Assembly (NCBI RefSeq): GCF_020509005.1
Contig: NC_063019.1
Span: 2,232,001-2,296,000, forward strand
Source of the DNA: Fulvia fulva
Taxonomy: Eukaryota; Ascomycota; Dothideomycetes; Mycosphaerellales; Mycosphaerellaceae
Direction of reading: 5' to 3'
DNA: 64,000 nt
A program made the position numbers and the translations under genes. The notes under the pieces are model-generated. The model had not been told where the DNA came from, ran no database searches, and saw only the letters and a list, made by a program, of their open reading frames with translations. Below are positions 34,427 through 47,479 of this stretch, piece by piece; position 1 is the first letter of the stretch; each line of letters opens with the position of its first letter.

Positions 34427-35772
34427 TCGTTATCCGTGAGGTCCATTTCCGTGCTGACCTGCTGTGTCTCCTGAGCCTGTATCTCGCTGTCCGGCTGGCC
34501 CTGGGGCCGCTGGGGCGCCCCAAAGATTCGCATTTGGCCTAGTTCGTTGGCTGCCCGGTTAAGGTGTCGAGGCCGACCGGGAGGTGGATGCGTTTGCGGT
34601 TGGGTTCCCTTGTTCGTCTCTTCTGCCCTCTTCCTTTTGCTCGGCTCGAAGCCCTTGTACACGGTAGGTCCCTCCTGTTGTCGTTGGGGGTACCTAGCTG
34701 GTGTAGAGATCCTTGCTTGTCTCGCTCGTTCTTGTGCTGCTATTCTAGCCGGGCATTGGCTTGAATACGCTGGGTGCCTTCTGCCGCAGCATGCGCACCT
34801 GCTCTCCTTTTTTGGGCATTCCCTTCCCTGGTGTGGGCCTGCGCAGTGAGGACACCTTGGGGTCTTCTCCCCGCATTTTGAGGCTATGTGACCGTACTGT
34901 TGGCATTGGAAGCATTGTAGTACCCTGTGGCTGCTCTGATGGATCTCCGTGTCCATTCTCTCGCAGTTCCAGAATAGCCCATTGTCTAATATCTGGTTAG
35001 CTTGTTCCGCTGTCTCTACCCAAATAATAAGCGATGAATGCGTCTTTTCTCGGTCTACTGTCTTGTGCAGCCATGCCGCCTTCGTTAGTCGTACTCCTGG
35101 GGAGGTGTTCTGGTTCTGTACTTGGAGGTGGGGAAGGTCTTCGACCTTGAATGTCCTAGGGACCCCGTGGGCGATGACGGTATACTGTTGGTGGGAGACT
35201 CGTGCCGACTTCGCGACTTTAGTAGTCCACTCCTTATAGGTCTCCAGCTTTCGTCTATCAGACTCTTGTGCGGTAAAGAGTCTTACTACGCCTGTTGCTT
35301 CTACCCTCGCCCCAACTACCTCCTTTTGGCCGATTCTGTCGACAATCTCCTTGCTTGTTAGGGCTGCGATTTCTTGTTTCTCCGCCGGATCAGTAATGTA
35401 TAGGCGTACCGCCTTACTTTCCTTCGGAGGGGGTTGATTCTTGCCTGCTGCTACTGTTGCCTATGTAGTTGGTTTCTGGGCTGCCTTCTGTGTTACTTGT
35501 TGGATTGTCTTCGGGATTTGGTATGATAGCGCTTTTAGCGCTCCTAGTAGCTGTGCTATGGTGTTCTTATATGCCCGGGCTGGGTGTTCGTCATCCCCTA
35601 GTAAGTTCTCCGCCTCCGTATATAGGGTCGTCCACGCTATGTTGTTTGTCGTTGGCCTCTGCTTTCTGTATAGTGGGCCTTGGCTTGTGCCCTGGGTTTT
35701 TTCTTGGTTTGTTCCCCGGTTTGACTCTTGGTGCAGAATGTTCGCAAGGCTATGGCTCTCGTTGGTTGCCAT
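34423..35772 (-). pseudogene. LINE1 ORF1 (Gag-like, zinc knuckles), one TAG
   Basis: The frame is 449 codons from the ATG at 35772, with a single in-frame TAG at 35461-35463. The C-terminal half has three CCHC-type knuckles (CFQCQQYGHIASKC, CPHCAGPHQGREC, CACCGRRHPAYSSQC), typical of LINE ORF1 RNA-binding proteins, and a basic Pro/Gln-rich tail. Upstream is a region ending in ARVSHQQYTVIAHGVP, conserved in the A and B copies. Its TGA overlaps the ATG of ORF2 as ATGA. Confidence 0.88.
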
Positions 35773-36028
35773 CCTTCGCTGTTGTTCGGGGTCGCGCTTC
35801 CTAATTGGGCAGTTGTCCTCCGCAACTCCGCAATTCTAGGGTCTGCCTTCAGGGGAAGGGGACCTCGGTTTTGGGGTTTTTTTTTGTATCACAATTGCGC
35901 CGCCGCCAGCGCAGGCGGGTCGCTACTGCTTGAGTAGATTGCTCGTCTTGATAAGGGCTATCGATTGAATGGTCCTCGTCCTAGTACCCGAAAGAGTGCT
36001 CTACCGCTAGTATCCCTTAGATATATAG

Positions 36029-36181
36029 TAAGCTCTACTTGACTACGGTGGTTAAAATAAGCTTAGACTCCCCGAGTCTATTAGTACGTTACCGTATAAA
36101 TTCCGGGTATAGGGTATAGTATCCTACGTCGTACTTCCTTAGTATATCGATATCCTATTAAGTAAACTCGGGCTTATAACC
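36029..36181 (-). mobile_element. Copia leader and primer-binding site (36170-36181)
   Basis: This is the continuation of the copia element at 28256-30879 on the far side of LINE1, joined by the LINE1 target duplication. GGTTATAAGCCC (minus strand) next to the LTR end is the initiator-tRNA-Met-type primer site also seen at 8530-8541. Confidence 0.7.
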
Positions 36182-36584
36182 TGTTAAATAGGTATAGTAT
36201 ATATATATACGGAAGTCAGGACGCGTAATAGGGAAGGAGGAAGGACTAATATAGTATACGAAGGTATATAGTAGAACGGTATTTAGTACTAAAGGTGTCT
36301 CTACTATTAGTATAGAGACTACGTCTCTTATACCTATATAGAAGGATATTGCTCTAGTCCTAGTTCTGTTTCACTACGCCTTATCGGTTTTACCTATATC
36401 TTATCCTACGACGGCAGTTCCTCCGACAGTCTTATACTAACTAGCTAAGCGACTTTAGGTCCTCTAAGTCGCTTCTACTATTTGTACGGTGTCTCGGTAG
36501 TATTACCGTACTATTGTCTCGACTAGCTTAGTGTATACTAAGTTAGTCTTAGTACCGTACGATATGCCTACTGACCTATATTTG
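36182..36584 (-). mobile_element. Copia 5' LTR start and undefined flank
   Basis: The LTR end TGTTAAATAGG (plus strand) follows the primer-binding site. Its other end and target duplication were not found. The stretch to 36584 is RIP-mutated and holds no frame I can support. LINE2 homology begins near 36585. Confidence 0.45.
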
Positions 36585-37600
36585 TAATAAAAGCCCTTAT
36601 TAAGGCTATTCTAACGATCTTTAAAGGAGGCTATTACCCCTAGATTTAAGGAAGTTCTACGTTATTTGATTTAGATAGCTTAAAGTTCTCTTTACCCTAT
36701 TTCTTTAGCTCTAAACGCCGCGGAGGTACCTAGCTATATTAGGTAACTCCTAGGTAATATTAGCCTAGACTACGGTACTACCGGCGCCTACGGCTCTATA
36801 GGCGAAGCTCCCCTAAGACAACTAGTAGCAACTTATAGAGGACGTAAAAAGTATAGAAACTAACGATTAGCTCCTAAACCGGTCTCTATAGGTAATAATT
36901 ACTTAGCTACGTACAGCGCTAGTATTATCGTATTACCGAGGGTAATAAGAAATAAGGACGACGTCTTAGGTAATTAATAAGGCCACCCGGAATCAATACC
37001 TCTATAGCTAGGTATCGGTCGCGGTATCGATACTAGGCCCCTACCTAACGCACGATATAGTTACGATCCGTATTATAGTAAAGGAAGACTTGGCCGAAGT
37101 TACGAAGCTATTAAAGAAGGAGCTCGCCTAGCGATTAATTAACTAGGGGTAGTCGTAGTGAACTAATAGTCTAACGGTACTCTATAGATCTATACTAGCT
37201 CTACTACTACTAGGAGGTACCTAGAGGCATAGCTATAGTAGACATCTAAGGTTACGGTATTAGCGAAGGTCTTAACGAAGCAATTCACGATCCTAGTCTA
37301 CGACATGCCTAAGGAGTTCGACCTAACTAACTAAGGTGACCTACGGGCTCTCTAAGAGGACAACCCGGTCACTCTTAACTCTCTAATCTAGAAGGCGACT
37401 TGGCTCTATAGGAAATGGCTAGAAGGTAAGAAGGCCTCGGCGCTAATTATATAGCTATAAGACGCGAAAGCGGCGGATCTAGTAATAGAACAAGGCCTAA
37501 TCTAGTAATATAGCCTTAAGATAGTCGAAAAGTACTCCTTATCCTTTCGTGTCCTCTAATACTTTAAATGCTAATAGTGTAGACACCAAACCTATATATT
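36585..37600 (+). mobile_element. LINE2 ORF1 part, RIP-mutated, interrupted
   Basis: It aligns with 57515-58530 (block aaacgccgcggagg through ctcgccta and gactatagatct) and stops where LINE copy A begins. The rest of the same LINE2 copy probably resumes at 53874. About 350 bp of ORF1 that would lie between is not present in the window. Confidence 0.78.
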
Positions 37601-37665
37601 TATAAAAGCTAACTTCGTAACTATATAAGTATTAGGGAGCTCGGTATATGACAACGGATTGAAAA

Positions 37666-38958
37666 ATGGCGACGACGACGGCAGTAGACGACCGAGAGCA
37701 AGGGGGAGACGAGTGGAGGACGCTCTGCAAGAAGGCGGAAGAGATGGTAGCGGCAGAAGAAGGGAGGTTTCCGGAGAGAGCACTAAAAGGAGTAATAAGC
37801 GAACTGCTCGGGGGACTAAAGGCGCTTAAACGACAAACAAGCACTACGATCAATATAGCAATCGAGGCAGCAACACGAAACGCAAGAAACAACCCTTAAA
37901 GAGACCCGAGACAGACCTAGGGCCTAACGACCTAGGCAATAATCGCGAGCCAACCTACCCCCCCTTAAAGCATAGTACTACGAGTCTATATTACGGACTA
38001 GAAAGAGAAGGAAGAGATAGGAAAGATGACCGGGAGGGAGATAGTCGAGAAGATCGGAGTAAAGGGAATAGTAGGGGCAAGGGTAGACAACAAAGGGGTC
38101 AAGCTGTTTATAGCATACGTATAGGACAAGAAGGCCCTCGAAATAAATAAGGAGTGGACACTAAAGATCGGGAGCACAGCGAAAGTCTCCCATCAATAGT
38201 ACATAGTAATTGCGTATAGGGTCCTACGAACCTTTGATACACAAAGGGATATACCAAACCTCTAGAGGCAAAACTAGGTAACAGTACTAGGACTATAGAT
38301 CATAAAGACAGCGTAGGTCAAGAAGAAGATAGAGGAGGGCAAGAGGGCCTCCTCGCTGATCTTATAGGTTGTAACACTAGAGTAAGCGAACAAGGTCTTA
38401 GACCAAGGGTTGTACTAGGACTTTGAAAGGCTAGATGTAGAAATCCATTAGAGTAACCACAGAATCCTTCAATGTTTCAACTGTTAACAGTACGGACATA
38501 TTGCCCCAAAGTGTAGCAAAGCTACACTAGTCTGCTCATACTGTGCTGGTGATCACGCGACCTAAGAGTGCCAAAAACGGAAGGAGGACACAAGATGCGT
38601 AGCATATAGGAGAAAACACCCGGCATAGTCAAACCAATACCTAGTTAGACTATTAGCCTAGTGGAGAGCGCGGGAAGCAAGGGTAACAACACTAACTAGG
38701 TTCCTAGTAGGTGAACAGAAACAACTAGAGAGAACCACCCACCCGAATAAGAGACCCCGGCTATAAGAGGAGCCATAAATAGTGCTAGCAATAGGGAGAC
38801 CAACGTTCTTGTACAAGGCAGCGTAGAGCAATAGACAAATAAGAATCAACTAAATGATAGGGAGCCAACCCCAAAGGGAAGAACAGGAGGAGGGACGGGA
38901 AAACCAATAGCAAGACTAACAGCAAGACCAAACGGACCTAGACACAAACATGTCCTAA
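37666..38958 (+). pseudogene. LINE copy A ORF1 (Gag-like)
   Basis: 430 codons from the ATG at 37666. The first 77 codons are open, then TAA and several TAG stops follow. Zinc knuckles lie near 38470-38640 (CFNC.QYGHIAPKC, CSYCAGDHATQEC). A later knuckle Cys has become Tyr (CVAYRRKHP). The terminal TAA overlaps the ORF2 start as TAATG. The order of parts matches LINE1 ORF1. Confidence 0.82.
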
Positions 38959-41900
38959 TGCCTTATACTAACAGACTATCAATCATTCAGTATAATGTGA
39001 ACAGAAGCAAAGACAAGGTCTAAAGGAGCTTTCTACAAGCCTTAGACCCGGAGGAACACTACATTATAGCAATATAGGAACTATAGATCAACCCATACTC
39101 TAGGATTCCATCAACTATACGAGACCCGAGATACCACGTAGTAATAAATAGAACCGAGGGAGTCCCACGAACTTGTATCTATGTCAGTAAGAAGGTACTA
39201 GCAGAGGACTAGCAGGCCTGGCCGAGTACCGACAGGGATATCACTATAGTGCAGCTCAAAACAACTTAAGGCCAAGTCCTGATCTATAGCGTATACAACC
39301 CACCTCTAGAGTCTAGAAGCAGCACACAACTACATACGCTAGGAAGGCTCCCGGAAGCAATGAACCAACAAAACCACAATATCGTGATAGGAGATTTCAA
39401 CCTCTACTACCTAAAGTAGGGATCGGACTTCACCCTAGTACACCACTTCTTAGCAGGGAGGCTTATTGGTCAGATGGAAACAGCCCAAATGGACTTGATC
39501 ACGCCAAAGGGAACAGAAACTTGGGCTAGAAACAACAGTTCTAGCACGCTAGACCTATGCTTTATGTCCTACGCCTTAACACGACGGGTAGAAAGCTACA
39601 TAGTCAATGACCAACTAGAGTCCTCATTAGACCACTATCCAATCCAAACCGACATCCAACTCATAGTTAAGGAGGAGAGGGAACCTAAGAGGAGGCTCTA
39701 CTAGAAGCAGGCCGAGTGGACACTAGTACAGCAGCGGCTAGAAGGCGAACTAGAACAGGTGAATATTGACAACATACACATAACGGAGGGGATTGACCAA
39801 GCAGTGGAGCAGCTGATAGAAGCTATACAAAGGGCAGCCCAGGCCTATATACCTAAGAAGAGATGGTCGCTATACCAGAAGCTATACTAGACACCAGAGT
39901 GCATAGCCAAAGTCAAGGAGGCAAGGAGAGCAAGAAGGAGATGGGAGTAACGACGTACCTAAGCAAACTGGGAAGCCTATAACAACGCGTACAAAGCAAA
40001 GAAGGCGCAGATCAGAAGAGACAAGACGTAGGAGTGGAGGTCAACTGTAGGGATGATCACAGAACACCCGGAACAAATCTAGAGACTAGCAGAATGGGCT
40101 AGGAAACTAGACGAGGAACGAAACTCCCCGCCCTAGTTTCCCTCAATATAGGACTAAGACGGGGAAACGCAAACCACTCCGATAGGGAAAGCGAAAGCAT
40201 TCGTAGACCACTTCTTCGGGACTTAGGTAGAGGCAGACCTAAGCAACATCCTAGGAACACACATTCCTCTACTAAGGGAGGCTAACTGGCAAGTGTCTGC
40301 TATAGAGATCGGAAATATTATTAAGAAACTGAAGGGCAACAAAGCCCTAGGCCTAGACAAGATCCCTAACTGTTACCTAAAAGCTAGCAGTAGCCTTATC
40401 ACTCCAGTGCTTGCGCCAATCTTTACCTAGTACATAAAGCAGGGGTATTGCCTAAAGGCCTTTAGGCAATCACTGACTTACGTCCTAAGGAAACCCTAAA
40501 AGGAAGACTATACCAAGTTGAAGTCATATAGACCAATTGCGTTGCTGAACACACTAGGGAAGCTCCTAGAGAAGGTCGTAGCTATAAGGCTCACCGGAAT
40601 AGTAGAAGAACACAACCTCCTCCCGGTAACGCAAATGGGGGGGAGACAAAAGAGATCTACCCTCACAGCAGTCGAACTGATCACAGAGCAAATCAGACAC
40701 ATCTGGCACTATAGCAACAATAAGGTAGCCTCACTGCTTTCACTAGACATATCAGGGGCTTTCGACAATGTGTCCTACGTAAGGCTCCTACACATCCTCA
40801 GAATGAAAAGCATCCTAGCCTGGATAGTACACTTTGTGCAGTCATTCCTTAAGGACAGAACAACCCAGATCCTCCTAGGGTCCTTCAAAGCCCCGTAGAC
40901 CCTAATTGCGAACACGGGCATCCCACAGGGCTCTACACTCTCCCCAATTCTGTTCCTCCTCTTTATGGCCGACCTGACCCCACTCCTAGAAACAGCAAAC
41001 ACCTTAGCATCGGGGTTCGTGGATGACACAAATATCCTAGCGTAGTCGGGGTCCACAGAGGAAAACTGCGTACTCCTAGAGGAGAGACATAGACAATGCG
41101 AAAAGTGGGCAAGAGAGCATGGGGCAAAATTTGCACCGGACAAGTACCAACTTATCCATTTTAGTAAGGCAAAGACAAAACACAACTTGGCAGCACCAGT
41201 AAAAATCCAGGGGTTCGAGACCCATCCTACAAGGGAACTCAGAGTCCTTGGGATATGGCTAGACCCGAAACTCAGCTGGGGACCATAAGTGAAGAAGGCG
41301 CAAGCGAGAGCGGACACCAACAGACAATCAATCGAGAGACTCACTACGTCAACCTGGGGGGCGACCTTCACAAAGGCCCAGACTATGTACAAGGCCATTG
41401 TCAAGCCCGCAATGCTATATGGAGCAGCAATTTGGGCAGCGGAAAAACACATCCCGAAGAGAATTGAGGACCCCCTCAACAGAGCGCAGGCAGCCTGCCT
41501 AAAGAGAGTACTAGGGGCATACAAGTCAACCCCTCACAGGACAATAGAAATGGAATCAGGTACAGCCCCCATTAGGGAGTACCTCTAGGGCATGAGGTGT
41601 CAATACGTAGAGAAGACATCAGCATACCCAGCCTAGGGAACCATCCAAGCAGCTACTCAAAGGATAAGAACCTAGTGGGAGAGGAGGAGAAGACCCAACC
41701 GGCCACACATGATCCCACAGAAGGAAGCAGACCTAAAAACATCACAGGAAATCCTAGCAGCCCTTGAACAGAGAGAAGCTCTGAGGGAGCAAGCTAACAC
41801 AGGGGACAAAGGGAAAAAGAAGCAAAGCCAAGCAGAAAGGATCGCAGGTCACCTATAGGAAACGCGTTGGAACCAAAAACCGGTGAGGCCAGGAGCCCCA

Positions 41901-42359
41901 CCAGCGGCCAGGACCTTCGGGAGGTATAACTACCTTATCTATAAAGACCTGAAGAGGGCGGAAGCAAGCATAGCTATCCAGATTCGCTCTGAGCACATTG
42001 GGCTGAGAGCATACTTGCACCAAAGAAGAGTCCCAGGATACGATTCCAAACGTTGCCCCTGTGGCTACCTATCCCAAAACCCGGAGCACATAGTGCTGAA
42101 CTGTACTAAGTGGGGAAAAGGGAGAAGCCAGTGGAGGGCGAAGGCAAGAGACAGGCAATACCAGGCCATCATCCAGGACAGACAAGATATAAGGAGAGTG
42201 ACAAGATGGATCCTTAACGAGGACTACCTAGAGCAATTCTCCCTAGCAGTAGAAACGGAAAGGTGGATAGAGAGGAGGGAGAGAGAGAGAAGAGCCGGGG
42301 AAACAGAAGGGAGAAAGGGAATCGAGAGGAGGACATCACTAGGGTTACGGGCAAGGTAG
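38958..42359 (+). pseudogene. LINE copy A ORF2 (endonuclease-RT)
   Basis: 1133 codons in one frame with multiple TAG stops. Endonuclease: IIQYNVNRSKDK, IGDFNLYY near 39390, STLDLCFMSY, SSLDHYPI; the last has Leu where SSDH is usual in shape. RT: SYRPIALLNTLGK at 40525, LSLDISGAFDNV near 40735, FVDDTN near 41020. C-terminal: SEHIGLRAYLHQ and CPCGYLSQNPEHIVLNC near 42050-42100. No RNase H is seen. Confidence 0.85.
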
Positions 42360-42600
42360 TCATAGGGTAACAACCATGACACTAGCGTACCCTGAAGGAA
42401 GGAGAACGAAAGGACAAGACAGGAAAGAACGAGGAGGGCAAAGACGAGGAGGTTTTCATCCGTTAATCGGGTTTCCTACCTACACAAATAGACCTAAATA
42501 GCGAGAGACCTGCATAGGCCATAGGGCACTAAAACAGGCGAATGAATAATCTATCTATCTATCTATCTATCTATATATTTATAAAAACGGAAGGGACACG

Positions 42601-43860
42601 ATGATAGCGATCGTAGGAAACGACCAGGAGCAGGAGAGTAACGAGTGGAAGGAGGTCTGCAGGAAGGCAGAAACAATGGCAATGGCAGGAGATGGCGAGC
42701 ACCCAGAAAGAGCACTTAAGGGGATGATTTTGGAGCTCCTTGGAGGGCTAAAGGCACTAAGGAGCCAAACAGGACAGATCATTAACAGGACAGTAGCAGC
42801 AGCAGCAAAGAAGAGGACACAGGAAGGCCAGAAACCAAGCTAACCAACCTGGGCAGCAATTGCATCCCAAAACCCTCCCCCCCAGAAAACAGCTATCAAG
42901 GTCTACATTTCCGACCAGCAAGAGCAGAAAGAGATTGAGGGCCTGTCAGGCAAGGAGATCATACAGAAGATTGGGATACAAGGCATCATTGGAGCCAGGA
43001 AAGAGAAGGGAGGTGTCCTTAAGCTGTTCACAGCACAGGAGCAAGACAGGAAGAGGCTAGAGACACAGAAGGAGTGGACAGTCAAACTAGGCAAGACGGC
43101 TAAGGTCTCACACCAACAAAATATGGTTATTGCCTATAGGATGACCACAAAGTTTGACATTGAAGGAGACCTTAAGAGGCTACAGGACCAGAACCAGCCT
43201 ATATGCCCAGGGCTACAGATCACAAAAGCAGCATAGGTCAACAGAAAGACAAAGGACACAAAGAGAGAGTCTTCTCTAGTGCTCTAGATAGGCACTGTAG
43301 AACAGGCAAACACCGTGCTTGACAAGGGCATCTTCTGGGAATATGAAAGAATGGACACAGAAATCTATAGAAGCACCCACAGACTACTGCAATGCTTCAA
43401 GTGCCAACAGTATGGTCATATCTCTACTAGATGCCCAAGCCAAAAGGACACTTGTTCCCACTGTGCTGGTAGCCACAAAGTACAGAATTGCACAGCCCCA
43501 AAGAGTGAAGCCAGATGTGCATGCTGTGGAAAGAAACACCCTTCCTGGTCCCAAGACTGCACAGCTAGGATTGAGGCAAAGAGGAGGGCAAGAGAAGCCA
43601 GGATCAACACCCCTATCAGATTCCAGACAGGGACAATCACCCAAGAACCCCTAAGGACTGTCTACAACCCTCTGAAAAGAGGCAGAACAGAAGAGACCAC
43701 ACAGGCCCAAGGCCACCCTGCTATGGGTAGACCAAAATCAATTGTGGTTGCAGGAAGAGACCCGTCACAAAGCAGGCTCAACCTTACCACAATCCCAAAT
43801 AGCAGCCAGCAGCAGGAAGCACGAGAAGACCAGCAGGAGACCAGCATGGATGAGTCATGA
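42601..43860 (+). pseudogene. LINE copy B ORF1 (Gag-like)
   Basis: 419 codons in frame, with TAA at 42841 and two later TAG stops near 43236 and 43287. Three zinc knuckles lie near 43390-43560 (CFKCQQYGHISTRC, CSHCAGSHKVQNC, CACCGKKHPSWSQDC). The TGA at 43858 overlaps the ATG of ORF2 (ATGA). The start could be the ATG at 42601, giving a shorter leader than in copy A. Confidence 0.85.
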
Positions 43861-46800
43861 TTGAGACACCTAATCTTACCACTATCCAGTACAATGTCAA
43901 CAAAAGCCAGCACAAGGTCTAGAGAAGCTTTCTCCAAGCACTCGACCCAAAGAAACACCTAGTCATTGCAGTCCAGGAACCTTTGATCAACAGCAAATCT
44001 AACAGACCATCTACTACTAACGACCCAAGGTATCACACACTCCTAGCCAAACAAGGCACCCCTAGAACATGCATGTACATGAGCAAAGAGATGGCAACAG
44101 ACAGCTAGGAACAAATCCAACAGGAAGGGGGAGACATCACCTCAGTCAGACTCAACACTAACCAAGGCAGCATCCACATCCACAGTGTATACAACCCACC
44201 CCCCAGCTCCAGAAGCAGCACCTAGCTAGGCACACTACAACAGCTGCCAGACATCTTGCAGAGTGACTCCCAACACATCGTGCTGGGAGACTTCAACTTG
44301 CACCATCCTACATGGGGATCAGACTTTGCACCTGCCCATCACTTCCTAGCTAACAGACTCCTCTCCACTACCCAAAGCAACAACATGCACCTAGTTACCC
44401 CAAAGGGCCTAACTACCTGGTCACAGAGAGCAAGCTCAAGCACCATTGACCTGTGCTTTGCATCACATGACCTGCAGCAGAAGGTCACCAGATGCTGGGT
44501 TAACCAGGACTTGGAGTCCTCATCAGATCACCTCCCAATTTAGGTGGAGTTTGAAACACAGACACAGCAGGAAGGAGACCTAGAACCTCAGCTGGCCTAT
44601 AAGGCAGCCAACTGGGAACAGATCAGACAAGACCTGGAACAGAAGCTAGCTGGACTAGAGACCAGGAGACTGGAAACAGCCTTAGACATAGACCAAGCAG
44701 TGGCAGAACTGGTTAGAACAATGCAGGAAACTGCAGCAGCTCACACCAGAGAAAAGAAACAGTCACTGTACCAGAAGCCATTCTGGACAAAGGAATGCTC
44801 AGAGAAGGTCAAGGCAGCCAGGCAGGCCAGGAGAGCCCTTACCCAGAGCCACTCCCAGGAAGCATGGGACAGATACAACCAGGCAACCAGAGACAAGAAG
44901 GCCCAGATCAAGAGGGACAAGATGCTAGAGTGGAGGTCAACAGTTGGATCCATTACCCAGAATCCTGAGAAGATGTGGAAACTAGCAAAGTGGGCAAGAC
45001 AACCCACATAGGACAGAAACATGCTGCCCCAGTTTCCAAACATTGAAGACCAGGAAGGAGTAATCTAACACACTCTCCTAGGAAAGGCACAGGCATTGGG
45101 GAAACATTTCTTTGGCACACAGGTAGAAGCTGACCTGCAGGATCTAGAGGGCAGTGTGTATCCAACACCACTAGAGCAATCCTGCATAGTGGGAGAGGGA
45201 GAGATCAAGAGCATCATTAAGAGACTCTCAGGAAACAAGGCCCCAGGACCAGATGGGATTCCAAACTTGTTCATCAAGACATGTAAGGACTAGATCTCCC
45301 CTGCACTGTCAAACATCTTTTCACAGTGCATGGCCCAAGGACACTGCCCTAAACACTTTAAGGAGTCACTGACTGTGGTCTTGAGAAAACCACAGAAAGA
45401 GGACTACACAAAGCTAAAGGCATACAGACCTATTGCCTTGCTCAATACACTAGGCAAACTCCTGGAAAAGATCATAGCAGAAAAGCTGACAAACCTAGCT
45501 GAAGAACATAGAATCCTTCCTAGAGAACAGATGGGAGGCAGGAAACAAAGATCAACACTAACAGCTGTAGAACTTATCACAGAGCAGATCAAGACCCTGT
45601 GGCACTTTGGGAACAACAAAGCAGCCACACTCCTCTTACTGGACATATCAGGAGCCTTTGACAATGTCTTATACCAGAGGCTGATCCACATCCTGAAACA
45701 GAAGGCTATCCCCAACTAGACAGTCCAGTTCATCTAGTCCTTCCTCAGAGGCAGAACCACAAGACTAAGACTAGGCAGATACAAATCTGACAGCATGCCT
45801 ACAGAGACAGGAATCCCACAGGGATCAACAATGTCTCTAATCCTGTTTCTCCTCTTTATAGCAGACCTGCCAGCAAAGCTAAACTCTAGAAACACATCAG
45901 CCTCAGGGTTTGTGGATGACATAAACATCCTAGCCTGGTCAGACAGCACAGAAGAGAACTGTAGAATCTTGCAGAAGAAACACAAGGAATGTGAGGAATA
46001 GGCCAGGAAACATGGAGCCAGATTTGCCCTAGAGAAGTATCAACTCATCCACTTCAGTAGAGCCAGAAACAGACACAATATGCAAGCCCCAATCACTATT
46101 TAGGGACACACAACAGAACCCTCAAGTGAATTAAGGGTGCTAGGAATATGGCTGGATCCAAAGCTTAGCTGGGGACCACAGGTCAAGAAAGCACAGGCAA
46201 GAGCAGACAACAACAGGCAATCAATTGACAGGCTTACAGCCTCCACATAGGGAGCCACATTTGCGAAAGCAAAGGTTATGTACAAGGCCATTGTGAAGCC
46301 AGCCATGCTATATGGAGCCCAGATCTGGTCAGCCTAAGACAAGATCCCAAAGAGAATTGCAGATCCTATCAGCAGAGCCCAAGCCTCCTGTCTGAAAAAG
46401 GTGCTTGGAGCATATAAGTCAACTCCAACAAGGGTAGTCGAAATGGAGTCTGGCTCCCCACCAGCCAAGCTCTACCTTCAAGGGTTGAGATACCAGTATG
46501 CAGGAAAGACGTCTGCATACCCAGCCTAGCTAGTAATCCAGAAGGCAGTCAACAAAATCAGGAGCCAGTGCACAAGAAGGCACAGACAAGCAAGACCCAA
46601 TCCAGCCCCACAGAAGCAGCAGGACCTGCAGAAGTTCAAAGAACTAACAGAACAGCTGCACCTAGCCCAGCAGGAACAGGACAGAAGGGCTCAAGGGAGA
46701 GGATCAGCAGCCAGCCAAGGGAAGAAGCAACAGTCTCTAGCTGAAAGGATGGCAGGACTCCTCTGGAAGACTGAATGGACAAGAACCCCACAGAGGCCAG

Positions 46801-47243
46801 GAACCCCAAAGGCACTCCAACAGTTTGGTAGCCACAACTACCTACTGTACTCAGACCTGACCAGGTCAGAAGCAAGCATAGCAATACAAATCCGCTCTGA
46901 ACACATCGGAGTCAGGGCATACCTGCATCAGAGAAAAGTCCTAGGTATCGAAGACAAGAGTTGCCTATGCGGCTACCTGTCCCAGAATGTCGAACATAGA
47001 CTTCTGGTTTGCAAAGAATGGAGTACAGGGAGAGGTGAATGGAGGGCAAGGGCAAGGAACAGAAACTTCTAAGCCATGATCAGCAATAAGGGAGACCTCC
47101 AGAGAATTACAAGGTGGATCATCCACCAAGGATTTTTGGAGCAGTTCTCTCTTACTAGGGAAACAGAGAGATGGATTGAAGAGAGAAAGAAGGAGGAGGA
47201 GAGCAGGAAGAGGGGGACAACTCTAGGGTTGCAGACAAGGTAG
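43857..47243 (+). pseudogene. LINE copy B ORF2 (endonuclease-RT)
   Basis: 1128 codons in one uninterrupted phase, broken by TAG stops and one TAA near 47070. Endonuclease: TIQYNVNKSQHK, VLGDFNLHHPTW near 44285, STIDLCFAS, SSDHLPI followed directly by TAG. RT: KAPGPDGIPN near 45245, AYRPIALLNTLGK, LLDISGAFDNV, FVDDINILAW near 45910. C-terminal: IQIRSEHIGVRAYL and CLCGYLSQNVEHRLLVC near 46970-47020. Stops replace both Gln and Trp codons, so RIP acted on both strands. Confidence 0.87.
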
Positions 47244-47479
47244 TCAGAGGCTAACCACCATGACACTAGTGCACCCTAATGGAAGGAAAACTGAGAACTC
47301 ATGGCAAGGAAGCTATTAGAGAAGGAGAGGAGGTTTTTACCTAGGAACAGGTTTCCTACCTTATGCAGCAATATATATAGACATAAACCCGCATAGGCCG
47401 AAGGGCACCACAACGGGTAAATGAATCATCTATCTATCTATCTATATATTACTATAGAAAATGTAGGACCTCGCTTCCC

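Larger units (their letters stand above)
30880..36014 (-). mobile_element. Nearly intact Tad-like LINE1, full length
   Basis: This 5135-bp element is flanked by the 14-bp duplication ccttagatatatag (30866-30879 and 36015-36028). Its 3' end carries the (ATCT)n tail, read as atagatagatag at 30880 on the plus strand. Two ORFs keep frame over their whole lengths and are broken by only four TAG codons. It has the lightest RIP of the full-length LINEs here and interrupts the copia leader and Gag start. Confidence 0.92.
37601..42579 (+). mobile_element. Tad-like LINE copy A (LINE1-related), full length
   Basis: The leader, two overlapping ORFs and the tail (aatgaataatctatctat) are complete. Both ORFs keep frame over their length (431 and 1134 codons including stops) but carry many TAG stops. 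The sequence ctatatatt stands at its left edge (37592-37600) and at its right edge (42571-42579), a likely target duplication. Confidence 0.85.
42580..47450 (+). mobile_element. Tad-like LINE copy B, head-to-tail with A
   Basis: It begins at the end of A's (ATCT)n tail and closes with its own tail (atgaatcatctatctatct), followed by ctatatatt at 47442-47450, the same bases as at A's two edges. Both ORFs stay in frame and the CA content is high, so RIP is lighter than in A. Confidence 0.87.

Noticed and set aside
35441..35839. 132-codon plus-strand frame opposite LINE1 ORF1
   Set aside because: Shadow of the Gag-like ORF, which has zinc knuckles and counterparts in copies A and B.
40775..41524. 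249-codon open frame antisense in LINE copy A
   Set aside because: It mirrors the RT and its FVDDTN region on the other strand. RIP places TAG on the sense strand, leaving long antisense frames by chance.
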